DNA of 64,000 nt from Periweissella fabalis (GTDB lineage: Bacteria > Bacillota > Bacilli > Lactobacillales > Lactobacillaceae), in assembly GCF_012396505.1 (NCBI RefSeq), contig NZ_JAAXPN010000007.1:1-64000 (forward strand), given 5' to 3'. Below the pieces are notes generated by a model. That model was not told where the DNA came from. It was given only the letters and a program-made list of their open reading frames with translations, and made no database searches. Position 1 is the stretch's first letter, and the number at the start of each line of letters is the position of its first letter. This document shows positions 54,769-64,000 of this stretch, piece by piece. Both the position numbers and the translations under genes were made by a program.

Positions 54769-56004
54769 ATGAGCTCAAATTTCGAACTAAAACTTGATAA
54801 ATATGCAGATTTAATCGTTAAAACTGGAGTAAATGTGCAAAAAGGTCAAACAATTATCCTTTATGCCGATGTTGAGAATGCCGTTTTAGCTCGTAAGATT
54901 ACAGATGCTGCTTATGCTGCTGGTGCAAATGAAGTAATTGTCAAATGGAACGACAGTCATATTAGTCATGCTTTCCTTGAACATACCTCTGCTGAAAGAT
55001 TAGTAAATATTCCCAATTACTTATCAGTCGAAGCCGAAGAATTAATGGCTAAAAATGCATCTCGTATTTCACTTATCTCAAGTGATCCTGATGCATATGG
55101 TGATTTAGATCAAGAAAGAGTTGCCAAATTTACCGCAGCAACTGGTAAAGCACTTCGCGTGATTCGTCAAGCAACTATGAATAATGATATTTCATGGCTT
55201 GTAGTCGCCGCATCTGGTCAAAAATGGGCCGAAAAAGTTTTCCCTAAATTACACGGTCAAGCAGCAGTTGATCGCTTATGGGATGAAATTTTCAAGGTTG
55301 TCCGTATTGATGATACTAATGATGCTATTGCAGTATGGGATGAACATATTCAAACCCTTAAAAGTAAGGCTACTTGGCTTAATGAATTAAACTTCAAAGA
55401 ACTTCATTATACTAGTGAATTAACTAATTTCACGATTGGTTTAGCCAAAAATCATGTTTGGGAAGCTGCAGATTCAATTGATCGCCAAGGCAACCTATTC
55501 GTTGCTAATATGCCAACTGAGGAAGTATTTACATCACCTGATTTTAAAAACATTCATGGAAAAGTCGTTTCAACTAAGCCACTTTCATATGCTGGTGTCT
55601 TGATTGAGGATATTGAATTAACTTTTGAAAATGGTCAAGTAATCGAAGCACATGCCTCTAAGGGTGAAGATGCTTTACTTAAGTTATTAGATACTGATGC
55701 AGGTTCACGTTCTCTAGGAGAAGTTTCATTAGTTCCATTCCACTCACCAATTTCAGAATCAGGCATTGTTTTCTTTAATACGCTAATTGATGAAAATGCA
55801 TCTGATCATTTAGCACTCGGTGCTGCCTATCCATTTAATGTTAAAAATGGAACCATATTAGATGAAGAAGCACGTAAAGAACTTGGCCAAAATCAATCAC
55901 AAACCCATGTTGATTTCATGATTGGCTCTGCTGACATGAACATTGACGGTATTACTTACGACGGTGAAACTATCCCTGTCTTCCGTAATGGCGATTGGGC
56001 ATAA
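54769..56004 (+). CDS. M29-family aminopeptidase (AmpS/PepS)
   Basis: A 411-residue metallo-aminopeptidase of the thermophilic-aminopeptidase family (PepS in streptococci). Signs: the N-terminal YADLIVKTGVNVQKGQ, IGLAKNHVWEAA (about 223), the metal site of NMPTEEVFTSPD (about 248-259), LALGAAYP, and HVDFMIGSADMNIDG near the end. It releases N-terminal residues from peptides. The promoter has TATAAT (54728-54733) and GGAGG precedes the ATG. Confidence 0.94.
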   Translation: MSSNFELKLDKYADLIVKTGVNVQKGQTIILYADVENAVLARKITDAAYAAGANEVIVKWNDSHISHAFLEHTSAERLVNIPNYLSVEAEELMAKNASRISLISSDPDAYGDLDQERVAKFTAATGKALRVIRQATMNNDISWLVVAASGQKWAEKVFPKLHGQAAVDRLWDEIFKVVRIDDTNDAIAVWDEHIQTLKSKATWLNELNFKELHYTSELTNFTIGLAKNHVWEAADSIDRQGNLFVANMPTEEVFTSPDFKNIHGKVVSTKPLSYAGVLIEDIELTFENGQVIEAHASKGEDALLKLLDTDAGSRSLGEVSLVPFHSPISESGIVFFNTLIDENASDHLALGAAYPFNVKNGTILDEEARKELGQNQSQTHVDFMIGSADMNIDGITYDGETIPVFRNGDWA

Positions 56005-56055
56005 TACCTTACTTAATAATAGCGACTAAAAATGGTTATGTAATTAACCGTTTTA

Positions 56056-56095
56056 AAATGGCCTTACACCGAAATTATTCGGTGTAAGGCCATTT
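56056..56095 (+). terminator. Terminator after the M29 aminopeptidase
   Basis: AAATGGCCTTACACCGA pairs perfectly with TCGGTGTAAGGCCATTT, followed by ATTTTTT. Confidence 0.88.
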
Positions 56096-56289
56096 ATTTT
56101 TTAAACGATGAATAAGGCCTTTTTTAAACAATCCAGTTGTATTTTTTGATATTCCCTAGCCATTTTACCCAGCTAAAGTTTTCGCTTCAGGGCGAGTAAT
56201 TTTTTGCAAATTAAATAACTACACTCTTATTGGCACTTTCTATTATGCATGATTCAAAGTATGTCAAAATGATTATGTGCAGTTTTTTA

Positions 56290-56341
56290 TAAAAAAATCC
56301 GAGGTAACAAATGAAATAATCAATTTCATTTGTTACCTCGG
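56290..56341 (-). terminator. Terminator after the sugar transporter
   Basis: A perfect 18-bp stem (CCGAGGTAACAAATGAAA with its complement, 56299-56316 and 56324-56341) with a seven-base loop. ATTTTTTTA follows on the minus strand, 125 bases after the gene. Confidence 0.85.
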
Positions 56342-56465
56342 AGGCTACCCTAATAGAAAAATATTTCTTCAATACGTTTTCTATCGTATTTTAAATATAT
56401 GAAAATTATGAACCAACGTATCGTAGTATACTCCTATAATATTGGAGTTATATCAGAACTCTTTT

Positions 56466-57404
56466 TTACTTAGGTAAATTACTAATCAAGATACCACCAA
56501 TCACAATCAAAATTGAACCAGCGATAATAAAGCCCATTTGCTTAGTAGTTTTACGTTCCTTCAAAATAAAAATACCACCAAACGTACCAACAATAATACC
56601 CATTTGGGCAATTGTTACGGCAACTGCTTGCCCAATTGTTGCTGTTGAGATGAACATTGCTAAATTACCAATCCCCCAAACACCACCTGTTAAGATATTA
56701 CGCCATGTTGGTGTTTGGAACATAATCTTACTTTCACGCATAAAGAATAAAACGATAATGAAAGCTCCAATAACCATTCCGATTGATTGTGGAAAAATTG
56801 TTGCAGTCAAGTAATCAACACCATGATTCCGATTAGCAACTGTACTTGAAATGTATCCAAACTTACGCATCAAATTAGGCACAATAAAGTAACCGGCATA
56901 ACCAATCGTTGAAATTATTAAAGCAATAATTCCACGTGTTGTTTCTTTAGACTTAGCTGTATCACCATTTGAAATAGCAGCATCACGTTTTGCAGTAAGA
57001 ATTGCGCCAATCACAACAAGTAAAACTGCTAATGAACCAAATAACCATGTCTTACCTGATTGCCACTCAGCAAGTATTGTCGCTGCCAAAGCAGCATTAC
57101 TTACTATTTGACCAGCATTTGACCAAGGAATCGCATTTGAGACACCCATGGCCTTAATTGCAGTAAATTGACCTGCCTGTCCAACTGCCCAAAGTAAACC
57201 TGATAGTAAACCTACAACCCAGATATTTGATGCCATGTTAATATGGTTTGGTAATACAAAGCAAAGGTATGTAAGCAATCCAAATACCATGGCTCCAAAA
57301 GTCATTCCTAGTGTTTGTTGTCCCGCTGACCCACCTAACTTGGTAGAAAATAGACCAGTTGAACCCCATGCCAACGCAGGAATCAACGCAATAAGTATAA
57401 ACAT
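56466..57404 (-). CDS. GRP-family sugar uptake protein (GlcU/RbsU-like)
   Basis: A 312-residue protein with ten hydrophobic helices in the duplicated EamA-like layout, starting IALIPALAWGSTGLFSTKLGG. The family takes up glucose or ribose by proton symport; which sugar cannot be told. The loop around residue 185 (YISSTVANRNHGVDYL) is hydrophilic and outside the membrane. A perfect cre box lies 62 bases upstream, so CcpA probably regulates it. Confidence 0.9.
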   Translation of the reverse strand: MFILIALIPALAWGSTGLFSTKLGGSAGQQTLGMTFGAMVFGLLTYLCFVLPNHINMASNIWVVGLLSGLLWAVGQAGQFTAIKAMGVSNAIPWSNAGQIVSNAALAATILAEWQSGKTWLFGSLAVLLVVIGAILTAKRDAAISNGDTAKSKETTRGIIALIISTIGYAGYFIVPNLMRKFGYISSTVANRNHGVDYLTATIFPQSIGMVIGAFIIVLFFMRESKIMFQTPTWRNILTGGVWGIGNLAMFISTATIGQAVAVTIAQMGIIVGTFGGIFILKERKTTKQMGFIIAGSILIVIGGILISNLPK

Positions 57405-57465
57405 AATTCTTCTCTCTTCTCTCTAAAAGTCAATGAATAATATCAACTATGATATTCTATCTTAT

Positions 57466-57479
57466 TGTAAACGTTTACA
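57466..57479 (-). promoter_or_regulatory. Perfect cre box (CcpA site) upstream of the sugar transporter
   Basis: TGTAAACGTTTACA is a 14-bp perfect palindrome and a full match to the cre consensus. A possible promoter (TTGTGT, 17 bases, TAGAAT) places it in the spacer, which predicts repression when preferred sugar is present. The -35 is poor, so this reading of the promoter is tentative; the cre box itself is strong. Confidence 0.82.
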
Positions 57480-57540
57480 CAAGAGGTTAAGTAAAATAAT
57501 TTTACAATTTATTCAAATTAATAATTTCATTAAGTAACTT

Positions 57541-58256
57541 TTATTTATGGTTATCGTCAAATTTATATCCAACACCCCAAACTGTTTTAATAACTTGCGC
57601 ACCATATTTTGGAATTTTTTTCCGTAAATTTTTAATATGTACATCAATCGTTCGTTCATTACCAGCAAAATCCAAGTTCCAAATCAAGCTAAGTAAATGC
57701 TCACGGCTAAAGACTTGCTTGGGTTTTTGTATTAGAGTTATTAACAGTTCATATTCTTTAGGCGTCAAATGATCTAGAATTTGATTATCAACCATTACCT
57801 CACGAGTTGCAAAATTTATTTTAAAATGATCCGTCTCAATATCAAATATACTTAATTTTGATTGACTAGCACTTAATCTTGATAATTTTTGTTGGCTATG
57901 TTTAATGTCTGATACTAAATCATTCCTAATTATCTGTTTAATTTTTCCAATTAATGTCATTATATTAAACGGTTTGGTGATAATATGCACATTCTCTAAA
58001 GAATCAATATCATTTATATTGGCTGTTAAATATTTTGAAAAATATATGTATTAATACTTATATTTTTCAAAATATTTAAAGTGCTATTATTATTGATATC
58101 AACAATAATGCCATCATACTCCGTTAAATTACGATTTATTTCATTAATAAATGCTATATCATCAAATATATATTTAATTTCCCACTGATGCTTGCAAATA
58201 AGCGGTGTTAATAGTTCTCTAATAACCTGCTCTTCCTCAAACATTAAAATGCGCAT
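57541..58256 (-). pseudogene. Frameshifted OmpR-family response regulator (orphan)
   Basis: Two ORFs make one regulator of about 238 residues. 58256 to 58026 encodes most of a receiver domain (RILMFEEEQVIREL, with phospho-acceptor Asp53 in GIIVDINN) and ends at a stop in NTYIFQNI. The rest of the receiver continues in the next frame: FSKYLTANIND, then VHIITKPF with the conserved Lys. The winged-helix domain (LTPKEYELL, SREHLLSLIW, RTIDVHIKNLRKKI) runs to 57541. One extra T in the run at 58038-58042 restores the frame. AGGAGA precedes the start. No histidine kinase gene is adjacent. It may be a real mutation or a sequence error. Confidence 0.85.
58026..58079. repeat. 54-bp near-perfect palindrome inside the response regulator
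   Basis: Arms 58026-58046 and 58059-58079 are perfect 21-bp inverted copies (TTAAATATTTTGAAAAATATA). The centre GTATTAATAC is itself a palindrome, with a single mismatched pair between. The frameshifted A/T run is in one arm. Confidence 0.95.
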
Positions 58257-58411
58257 GCTTCTTCTCCTAAAAAAATTATGTATTTATATTTTATAATTTA
58301 TATTAATATTATCCAGTTTATAATATAGAATCAAGGGTTATTTTATTACAGATATTATAATGGGACAGCATTTTTTCATCATCTATGATACAATTAAATA
58401 TATTATATTTT

Positions 58412-58773
58412 GGGGCCGTTTTGGATTCGACGGGTATTGGTCATGCTATGATTGCATTTAGGGGTTGTGAACCTATAATCCACTCAGTCAGAATAACTGC
58501 AAACAATTCAAACAAAACTTACGCATTAGCTGCTTAATAACCAGTTAGCGTAGTCTAAGGCATGTTCGTCCATGATGTGTTTTAGACCACTAATAGTGGA
58601 CTACGTTTTCTTCCTTTTATCCAGAGTATTAAAACGGAAACTAACTGGGTTAGCTTTGTTGATCACGAAGTCAATTCCGTGTGCAACTTAGTGAATTATA
58701 AATAGAATTACTATGAATGTAGATATTATAGTGGTGAGATATTCGGACGCGGGTTCGAACCCCGCCGGCTCCA
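58412..58773 (+). ncRNA. ssrA: tmRNA (SsrA)
   Basis: The 5' end GGGGCCGTTTTGGATTCGAC and the 3' T-arm and acceptor (GGGTTCGAACCCCGCCGGCTCCA) are classical. The acceptor pairs GGGGCCG with CGGCTCC; CCA is not encoded. The tag reading frame at 58499-58537 gives ANNSNKTYALAA and a stop. It rescues stalled ribosomes together with SmpB (16197-16655). A terminator follows, shared with the convergent GcvH-like gene. Confidence 0.97.
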
Positions 58774-58798
58774 TATTTAGGATTGTCTTATGGCAACC

Positions 58799-58836
58799 AA
58801 AAAAGCTAGCTGAGACTTAACTCAGCTAGCTTTTTT
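58799..58836. terminator. Bidirectional terminator between ssrA and the GcvH-like gene
   Basis: AAAAAAGCTAGCTGAG and its exact complement form a 16-bp stem with a six-base loop and T runs on both strands. Confidence 0.9.
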
Positions 58837-58857
58837 ATTTTTAATAATCTTTAAAAA

Positions 58858-59154
58858 TTAGTTCTTTAAAACAACCAACCAATTATCATCTTGACTGGAA
58901 TTGCTCAAGATTGATGGCTTATCGATTGCAACTGTATTAACTGCGACTACTGTGCCAGCAAATGGCGTATCAAAGTCTAAGACTGCTTTTGTAGCTTCAA
59001 TGCTAGCAAGTGCATCACCTATTGCTAAAACTGTCCCAATCTTAGGTAAATCAACAAACGATACATCGCCTAATTCTGTCCGTGTTTGATCTGTTAAACC
59101 AATTCGAACTCTTCCATCAGCGCCTTCAACTGTCCAATACCACTTTTCACTCAT
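58858..59154 (-). CDS. GcvH-like lipoyl carrier protein
   Basis: A 98-residue lipoyl-domain protein, shorter than the usual 125-130 residues of glycine-cleavage H protein. The lipoyl-lysine site reads SIEATKAVLDFDTPF (Lys56). No gcvT or gcvP is nearby, so it may be a lipoate relay protein (as in lipoate transfer in bacilli) rather than part of glycine cleavage. Two ATG codons are adjacent; the second is better spaced from AGGAG. It follows rodA by nine bases and should be cotranscribed. Confidence 0.85.
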   Translation of the reverse strand: MSEKWYWTVEGADGRVRIGLTDQTRTELGDVSFVDLPKIGTVLAIGDALASIEATKAVLDFDTPFAGTVVAVNTVAIDKPSILSNSSQDDNWLVVLKN

Positions 59155-59163
59155 CATGCTCTC

Positions 59164-60375
59164 CTATTTATTGCTAAATGAACTTCGATTTGCAAACATA
59201 TAACTCTTATAATGATACCGCATTGACATAATCAGACCAACACCAATTAGGTTCCCCAAGAGTGCTGATCCACCCTGAGAAATAAATGGTAATGGAATCC
59301 CTGTTAACGGTAGTAACCCGATACTCATCCCAACATTTTCAAAAACGTGGAAGAGAATCATCATTACAACCCCAGTGGCAATGTTAGCGTAAAATTCATT
59401 GCGGGTATCAAAAGTCACTCGAATCATCTGATAAATAAGTAGAAAATACAATAAGATTAACATCAAACCACCAATGAAGCCAAAGTTTGAGCCAATCACC
59501 GAAAAAATCATATCTGATTCTTGTACCGGTACGTGAACATGCATTATATTAAAGCCATTACCAGTAATTTGTCCTGATCCAATCGCTTTCATCGATTGCC
59601 ATAACTGATAACCTGCATTAGAAGTATCACCTGATGGGTTCAACCAAACGTCAACTCGTTGGAATTGATATTGTTGAAAGCCAACATGATATAGAACCTG
59701 GCGGCCCCAATCAGTTGTGACAAATGTTAATACCGTTCCACCAACCACCGCAAATGAACCAATCATTGGCCCTAAAATACGCCATGATATTCCAGAAACA
59801 ATTAGCATACCACCAAAAATCGCTATAAATACCAGCATTGTCCCAAAGTCATTTTGTGCTTTTAATAAAATGATAACTGGTAATAACCAAAGCACCATAA
59901 TTCCAAATAATTTAAAGTCGGATTTTATATCGCGATCTGGATGTTTAGAATTATACAAAGTAATTACTCTTGCCATCATCAAAATGAATGCTGGCTTCAT
60001 AACCTCAGATGGCTGAAATGTTAGTGGTCCCAGTGCAAACCAACTTTTCGCCCCCGTCTTAGCCTCATATGCTCGTGAGTAAAGAAATAACACCGCAAAG
60101 AGCAATAATACTCCCAATCCATATGCAACTGGAGCAATCTTCCATAATTGTTCTGCATCAAATTGCATGATAACCACAACAATTACTACTCCAATAAAGT
60201 ACCAAATTGCTTGTGGTTTAATCATTGCCATCACATTCCGTACATTGGGATCATGTGAAGCTGCAACATAAATCGATATTAGCCCAATAATGGCTAACAT
60301 CATGACCACAAAAATAATACCCCAATCAATCCGAGCTTCATCAATCTTTGTCGTCTTTTTAATCCGTGCTTGCAT
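59164..60375 (-). CDS. rodA: Peptidoglycan glycosyltransferase RodA (FtsW/RodA/SpoVE family)
   Basis: A 403-residue SEDS polymerase with about ten membrane helices. It builds lateral-wall glycan strands together with a class B PBP. Family signatures: GAKSWFALGPLTFQPSEVMKP (about 108-128, with the catalytic Asp position later in the protein), ENVGMSIGLLPLTGIPLPFISQGGSALL near residue 350. The start is the ATG ten bases after GGAGG; an in-frame TTG is too close to that site. Neighbours mbl and yidD fit a cell-envelope operon. Confidence 0.94.
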   Translation of the reverse strand: MQARIKKTTKIDEARIDWGIIFVVMMLAIIGLISIYVAASHDPNVRNVMAMIKPQAIWYFIGVVIVVVIMQFDAEQLWKIAPVAYGLGVLLLFAVLFLYSRAYEAKTGAKSWFALGPLTFQPSEVMKPAFILMMARVITLYNSKHPDRDIKSDFKLFGIMVLWLLPVIILLKAQNDFGTMLVFIAIFGGMLIVSGISWRILGPMIGSFAVVGGTVLTFVTTDWGRQVLYHVGFQQYQFQRVDVWLNPSGDTSNAGYQLWQSMKAIGSGQITGNGFNIMHVHVPVQESDMIFSVIGSNFGFIGGLMLILLYFLLIYQMIRVTFDTRNEFYANIATGVVMMILFHVFENVGMSIGLLPLTGIPLPFISQGGSALLGNLIGVGLIMSMRYHYKSYMFANRSSFSNK

Positions 60376-60424
60376 ACAACTCAAGCCTCCATATCAAATT
60401 CACTTTCGAAAAGCAAAGGAACCT

Positions 60425-60634
60425 CTAACTGTGTAAGTTATACTCGGCAATCACTCGTCCTAATACCTCGTCAAAGCTTTTACCTTCTAACTGACCACCA
60501 TCTTCAAATTTAGCAACTACCATATCTTCTTTGGTGATAATTTGGCCCACTTTACGTTTCCCAATCATTACATTCAGAGCCCCATTCTTTTGCTCCTCAA
60601 TTGTAACAGGAACTGTCCGATCTTTTTTTCCCAT
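60425..60634 (-). CDS. DUF2969 protein
   Basis: A 69-residue protein of the DUF2969 family, found in Lactobacillales between mbl and rodA. It has a charged start (MGKKDRTVPV) and GKRKVGQIITKEDMVVAKF, probably a small beta-rich fold. Function is unknown. AAGGAAAG precedes the ATG. Confidence 0.88.
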   Translation of the reverse strand: MGKKDRTVPVTIEEQKNGALNVMIGKRKVGQIITKEDMVVAKFEDGGQLEGKSFDEVLGRVIAEYNLHS

Positions 60635-60655
60635 AGTTCTTTCCTTTACAAAATC

Positions 60656-60937
60656 CTAACCTATTTTATGTTCTTGCTGCGCTTTAGCTATATCGGTAGC
60701 ATTGGTATTTCGTCGGAGGTTAAATGTATTTGGAACTGGATCATATCCTCCTGGTACAAATGGTTGACAACGCATAATTCGTGCTAAAGTCATTAGCGTA
60801 CCCCGCATTGCTCCGTGCTTTTTAAGCGCAACTATGGCGTAGTTAGAACATGTCGGATAGTACCGACACGAAGGCGGAAACAGCGGTGAAATAAATTTCT
60901 GATATAAGCGCACAAAACCAATGAATACTTTTCTCAT
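60656..60937 (-). CDS. yidD: Membrane protein insertion efficiency factor YidD
   Basis: A 93-residue protein with the YidD signature: [24 protein letters not shown] (residues 10-33) and [15 protein letters not shown]. Members assist YidC in membrane protein insertion. Its ATG overlaps the mbl stop (TAATG), so it is translationally coupled to mbl. Confidence 0.95.
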   Translation of the reverse strand: MRKVFIGFVRLYQKFISPLFPPSCRYYPTCSNYAIVALKKHGAMRGTLMTLARIMRCQPFVPGGYDPVPNTFNLRRNTNATDIAKAQQEHKIG

Positions 60938-61932
60938 TAATTAAGGTGTTTTTTCTTACTGTTCATATGTTCTAGTAATTCACCTGCTCCTTGAGCAACA
61001 TTGTCAAGCGGAGCTTCTGAAATTACAACTGGCACTTGTAAAGCTTCAGCAACTAGTTCATCAATTCCTTTAAGTAATGAGCCGCCACCAGTTAACATGA
61101 TACCACGGTCAACAATATCAGATGCTAATTCTGGTGGTAATTGAGCTAAAACACCATGTGCTGCACTTACAATTTGTGCTAGTGTATCATGTAAGGCTTC
61201 TTCAACCTCATTAGCATTAATTTCAATAGAACGTGGCATCCCATCATAAGCATCCCGGCCACGCACTTCCATCGTATCAGGATTCTTTTGTGGAATCGCT
61301 GTTCCAATTTGAATCTTAATTGTTTCAGCTGTCCGTTCACCAATAATTAAGCTATGGTGACGCTTAATGTAACCAACAATTTCTGAGTTCATCTTGTCAC
61401 CAGCAACTCGAATTGAATCTGATGCAACAATGTCACCAAGTGAAAGAACGGCGATATCAGAAGTTCCACCACCCATATCAATTACCATATTACCAGTTGC
61501 TTTAAAAATATCTAAGCCTGCACCAACAGCAGCAACTTTTGGTTCATATTCAAGAAATACTTTAGCACCACCAGATTTTTCAGCTGCTTGAATGATTGCT
61601 TTACGTTCAATTTCAGTAATGTTAGTTGGGGCACAAATCATAATATTTGGTTTTGACAAGAAACCTTTAACATTTAATTTATTAATAAAATACGTCAACA
61701 TTGCTTCAGTAACATCAAAATCCGAAATAACGCCATCACGTAACGGACGAATAGCCCGAATGTTACCTGGTGTACGGCCAACCATTTGATATGCTTCTAA
61801 ACCAACTGCCAATACCCGATCAGTTTTTGCATCAACTGCCACGACAGATGGTTCATTTAATACGATACCTTTACCTTCAACATAGATCAGCACATTTGCT
61901 GTTCCTAAGTCAATCCCGATATCTTTTGCCAT
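60937..61932 (-). CDS. mbl: MreB-like actin homologue (Mbl)
   Basis: A 331-residue bacterial actin, a paralogue of the MreB at 14314-15321. Nucleotide-binding signatures: [16 protein letters not shown] (5-20), [14 protein letters not shown] (about 156-169) and [12 protein letters not shown] (about 288-299). Position next to yidD, DUF2969 and rodA is that of mbl in Lactobacillaceae. It should form filaments guiding lateral wall growth. TAAGGAG precedes the ATG. Confidence 0.94.
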   Translation of the reverse strand: MAKDIGIDLGTANVLIYVEGKGIVLNEPSVVAVDAKTDRVLAVGLEAYQMVGRTPGNIRAIRPLRDGVISDFDVTEAMLTYFINKLNVKGFLSKPNIMICAPTNITEIERKAIIQAAEKSGGAKVFLEYEPKVAAVGAGLDIFKATGNMVIDMGGGTSDIAVLSLGDIVASDSIRVAGDKMNSEIVGYIKRHHSLIIGERTAETIKIQIGTAIPQKNPDTMEVRGRDAYDGMPRSIEINANEVEEALHDTLAQIVSAAHGVLAQLPPELASDIVDRGIMLTGGGSLLKGIDELVAEALQVPVVISEAPLDNVAQGAGELLEHMNSKKKHLN

Positions 61933-62037
61933 GCTTTTTTCTCCTTAATTCCTAACTGTTTTACAAAATAATTATAATTATACCATTACAAACGCCAGGC
62001 TTCCAAACGGTATCAATGTTTTTTATTACTTTTATAG

Positions 62038-62262
62038 TTAATTAACTAAACCACGTAATGCCTGAACTTGCTCTACAAAATTTATAAAGAATAAGCTCAC
62101 CAAATAGCCAATGATAATTGCTAATAAAATTTTTAAAATTTGAGCATAATTTGCTTTAGCAATTACACGTTCAAATGGTATTGCATTCATAATTAAAAAT
62201 GCTACATAAATCAATACTACTTCAAGGCAAATTTGAAATAATGCAACAATTCCTGATGTCAT
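62038..62262 (-). CDS. DUF1146 membrane protein (YwzB-like)
   Basis: A 74-residue protein with two membrane helices (about 5-25 and 42-62) and NAIPFERVIAKANYAQ between them, the signature of DUF1146. It commonly lies next to the ATP synthase genes and mbl in Firmicutes. Its function is unknown. AGGAGG precedes the ATG. Confidence 0.9.
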   Translation of the reverse strand: MTSGIVALFQICLEVVLIYVAFLIMNAIPFERVIAKANYAQILKILLAIIIGYLVSLFFINFVEQVQALRGLVN

Positions 62263-62313
62263 TTAATTTCCTCCTATAAATCTACTTGCTAATCATACCA
62301 TATTCATACGAAT

Positions 62314-62352
62314 AAAAAAGATTGGGACGCAAAATGCATCCCAATCTTTTTT
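62314..62352 (-). terminator. Terminator of the ATP synthase operon
   Basis: AAAAAAGATTGGGA and TCCCAATCTTTTTT form a 14-bp perfect stem and T run directly after atpC. Confidence 0.9.
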
Positions 62353-62353
62353 A

Positions 62354-62776
62354 TTACTTACGAGTAACAATCTTAATTCGATTAACGGCACGAGCTAAGG
62401 CAACTTCTGCTCGAGCAAGTTCATTTGGATCATGTACTTCATTAGCATGGCTTATATGTTGCTCAGCACGATGCTTAGCTGATTCGGCACGTTGAACATC
62501 AATTGCTTTGGCTGTTTCAGCACTTTCAGCTACCACAGTCAACGTGTTATTTGAAAATTCAGCAAAACCACCGTTAACAGCAATAAATTCATCATCGCTA
62601 TCAGCAAAGGTAACTTTAATTGCATCAATCTTTAAAGCAGACACAATTGGTTGATGATTAGCCATCACTCCAATTGCCCCGCTAATAGTATGAATTACGG
62701 CTAATTTTACCCCATCACGGGTGAAAACTATACCATCGGGAGTCACAATATTGACTGCTAATGTATGTTCAGCCAT
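62354..62776 (-). CDS. atpC: ATP synthase epsilon subunit
   Basis: A 140-residue F1 epsilon subunit with an N-terminal beta-sandwich (LAVNIVTPDGIVFT, GAIGVMANHQPIVSAL) and a C-terminal helical hairpin (about 88-138). It links the rotor to the c-ring and can inhibit ATP hydrolysis. It lies 11 bases after atpD and ends the atp operon. Confidence 0.96.
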   Translation of the reverse strand: MAEHTLAVNIVTPDGIVFTRDGVKLAVIHTISGAIGVMANHQPIVSALKIDAIKVTFADSDDEFIAVNGGFAEFSNNTLTVVAESAETAKAIDVQRAESAKHRAEQHISHANEVHDPNELARAEVALARAVNRIKIVTRK

Positions 62777-62787
62777 TGAAAGCCTCC

Positions 62788-64000
<1,213 letters not shown>

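Larger units (their letters stand above)
56005..56465. other. 461-bp intergenic region
   Basis: It contains a terminator for the M29 peptidase and one for the sugar transporter (both listed). Between them CAGCTAAAGTTTTCGCTTCA near 56171 resembles the left module of the interspersed repeat, but too weakly to count as a copy. No gene is seen. Confidence 0.5.

Noticed and set aside
57988-58060. Programmed -1 frameshifting to make a full response regulator
   Set aside because: The T run allows slippage of one tRNA only (ATT-TTT), there is no upstream Shine-Dalgarno stimulator, and regulators of this family do not use it. A mutation or sequence error is simpler, though the hairpin is noted.

Overview
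This is AT-rich Gram-positive chromosome from a lactic acid bacterium, most likely Lactobacillaceae of the Weissella/Periweissella/Leuconostoc kind. The evidence is gene content and order (yhaM-yhaN-yhaO, mreBCD, secG-esterase-rnr-smpB, atpDC-DUF1146-mbl-yidD-DUF2969-rodA), T-box leaders, strong AGGAGG ribosome binding sites, a cre box and a tmRNA tag ending in YALAA. Genus is inference. Nearly everything is housekeeping. There is no prophage, insertion sequence, CRISPR array or antibiotic cluster. About 85 % of the genes lie on the minus strand.

Layout. 0.4-5 kb: Bax-inhibitor-like membrane protein, murC, ytpR, a CPDC thioredoxin and an M42 aminopeptidase. 5.1-10.3 kb: a small secreted protein and the yhaO-yhaN-yhaM nuclease operon. 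10.4-12.8 kb: an amino-acid ABC transporter behind a T-box whose specifier reads as CAC (His), directly after mreD. 12.8-16 kb: mreBCD and a small secreted protein. 16.2-20.3 kb: smpB, rnr, esterase, secG. 20.4-24.8 kb: 3-methyladenine glycosylase, T-box-controlled valS (specifier GTA), tpx. 24.9-31.7 kb: ydbS-ydbT, ftsK, trmL, an anchored unknown, rlmA. 31.9-34.8 kb: lactonase, cutC, an unknown. 34.8-37.5 kb: an unidentified structured RNA with its own promoter and terminator, then thiI and a cysteine desulfurase for tRNA thiolation. 38-40.5 kb: a compatible-solute ABC transporter. 41.1-49 kb: an extra gatC-gatA pair without gatB, rlmD, diacylglycerol kinase, and the standard gatC-gatA-gatB. 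49.1-56 kb: a PF03013-type protein, HU, a Cse60-like protein, tRNA-Gln and tRNA-Arg, GtrA, a DEAD helicase, an oxidoreductase, map and an M29 aminopeptidase. 56.4-58.3 kb: a sugar transporter with a perfect cre box and a frameshifted orphan response regulator. 58.4-64 kb: tmRNA, GcvH-like protein, rodA, DUF2969, yidD, mbl, DUF1146, atpC and the 3' part of atpD.

The main systems are cell shape and wall (mreBCD, mbl, rodA, murC), trans-translation and RNA decay (ssrA, smpB, rnr, yhaM), Gln-tRNA amidation (gatCAB plus a second gatCA), and tRNA/rRNA modification (thiI, desulfurase, trmL, rlmA, rlmD).

The points most worth a second look are: the response regulator broken exactly inside a near-perfect 54-bp palindrome, which looks like a template-switch mutation; the structured RNA at 34.85-35.10 kb; the gatCA duplication without gatB; the histidine T-box transporter; and a family of interspersed repeats, each carrying a terminator hairpin, found just 3' of genes.
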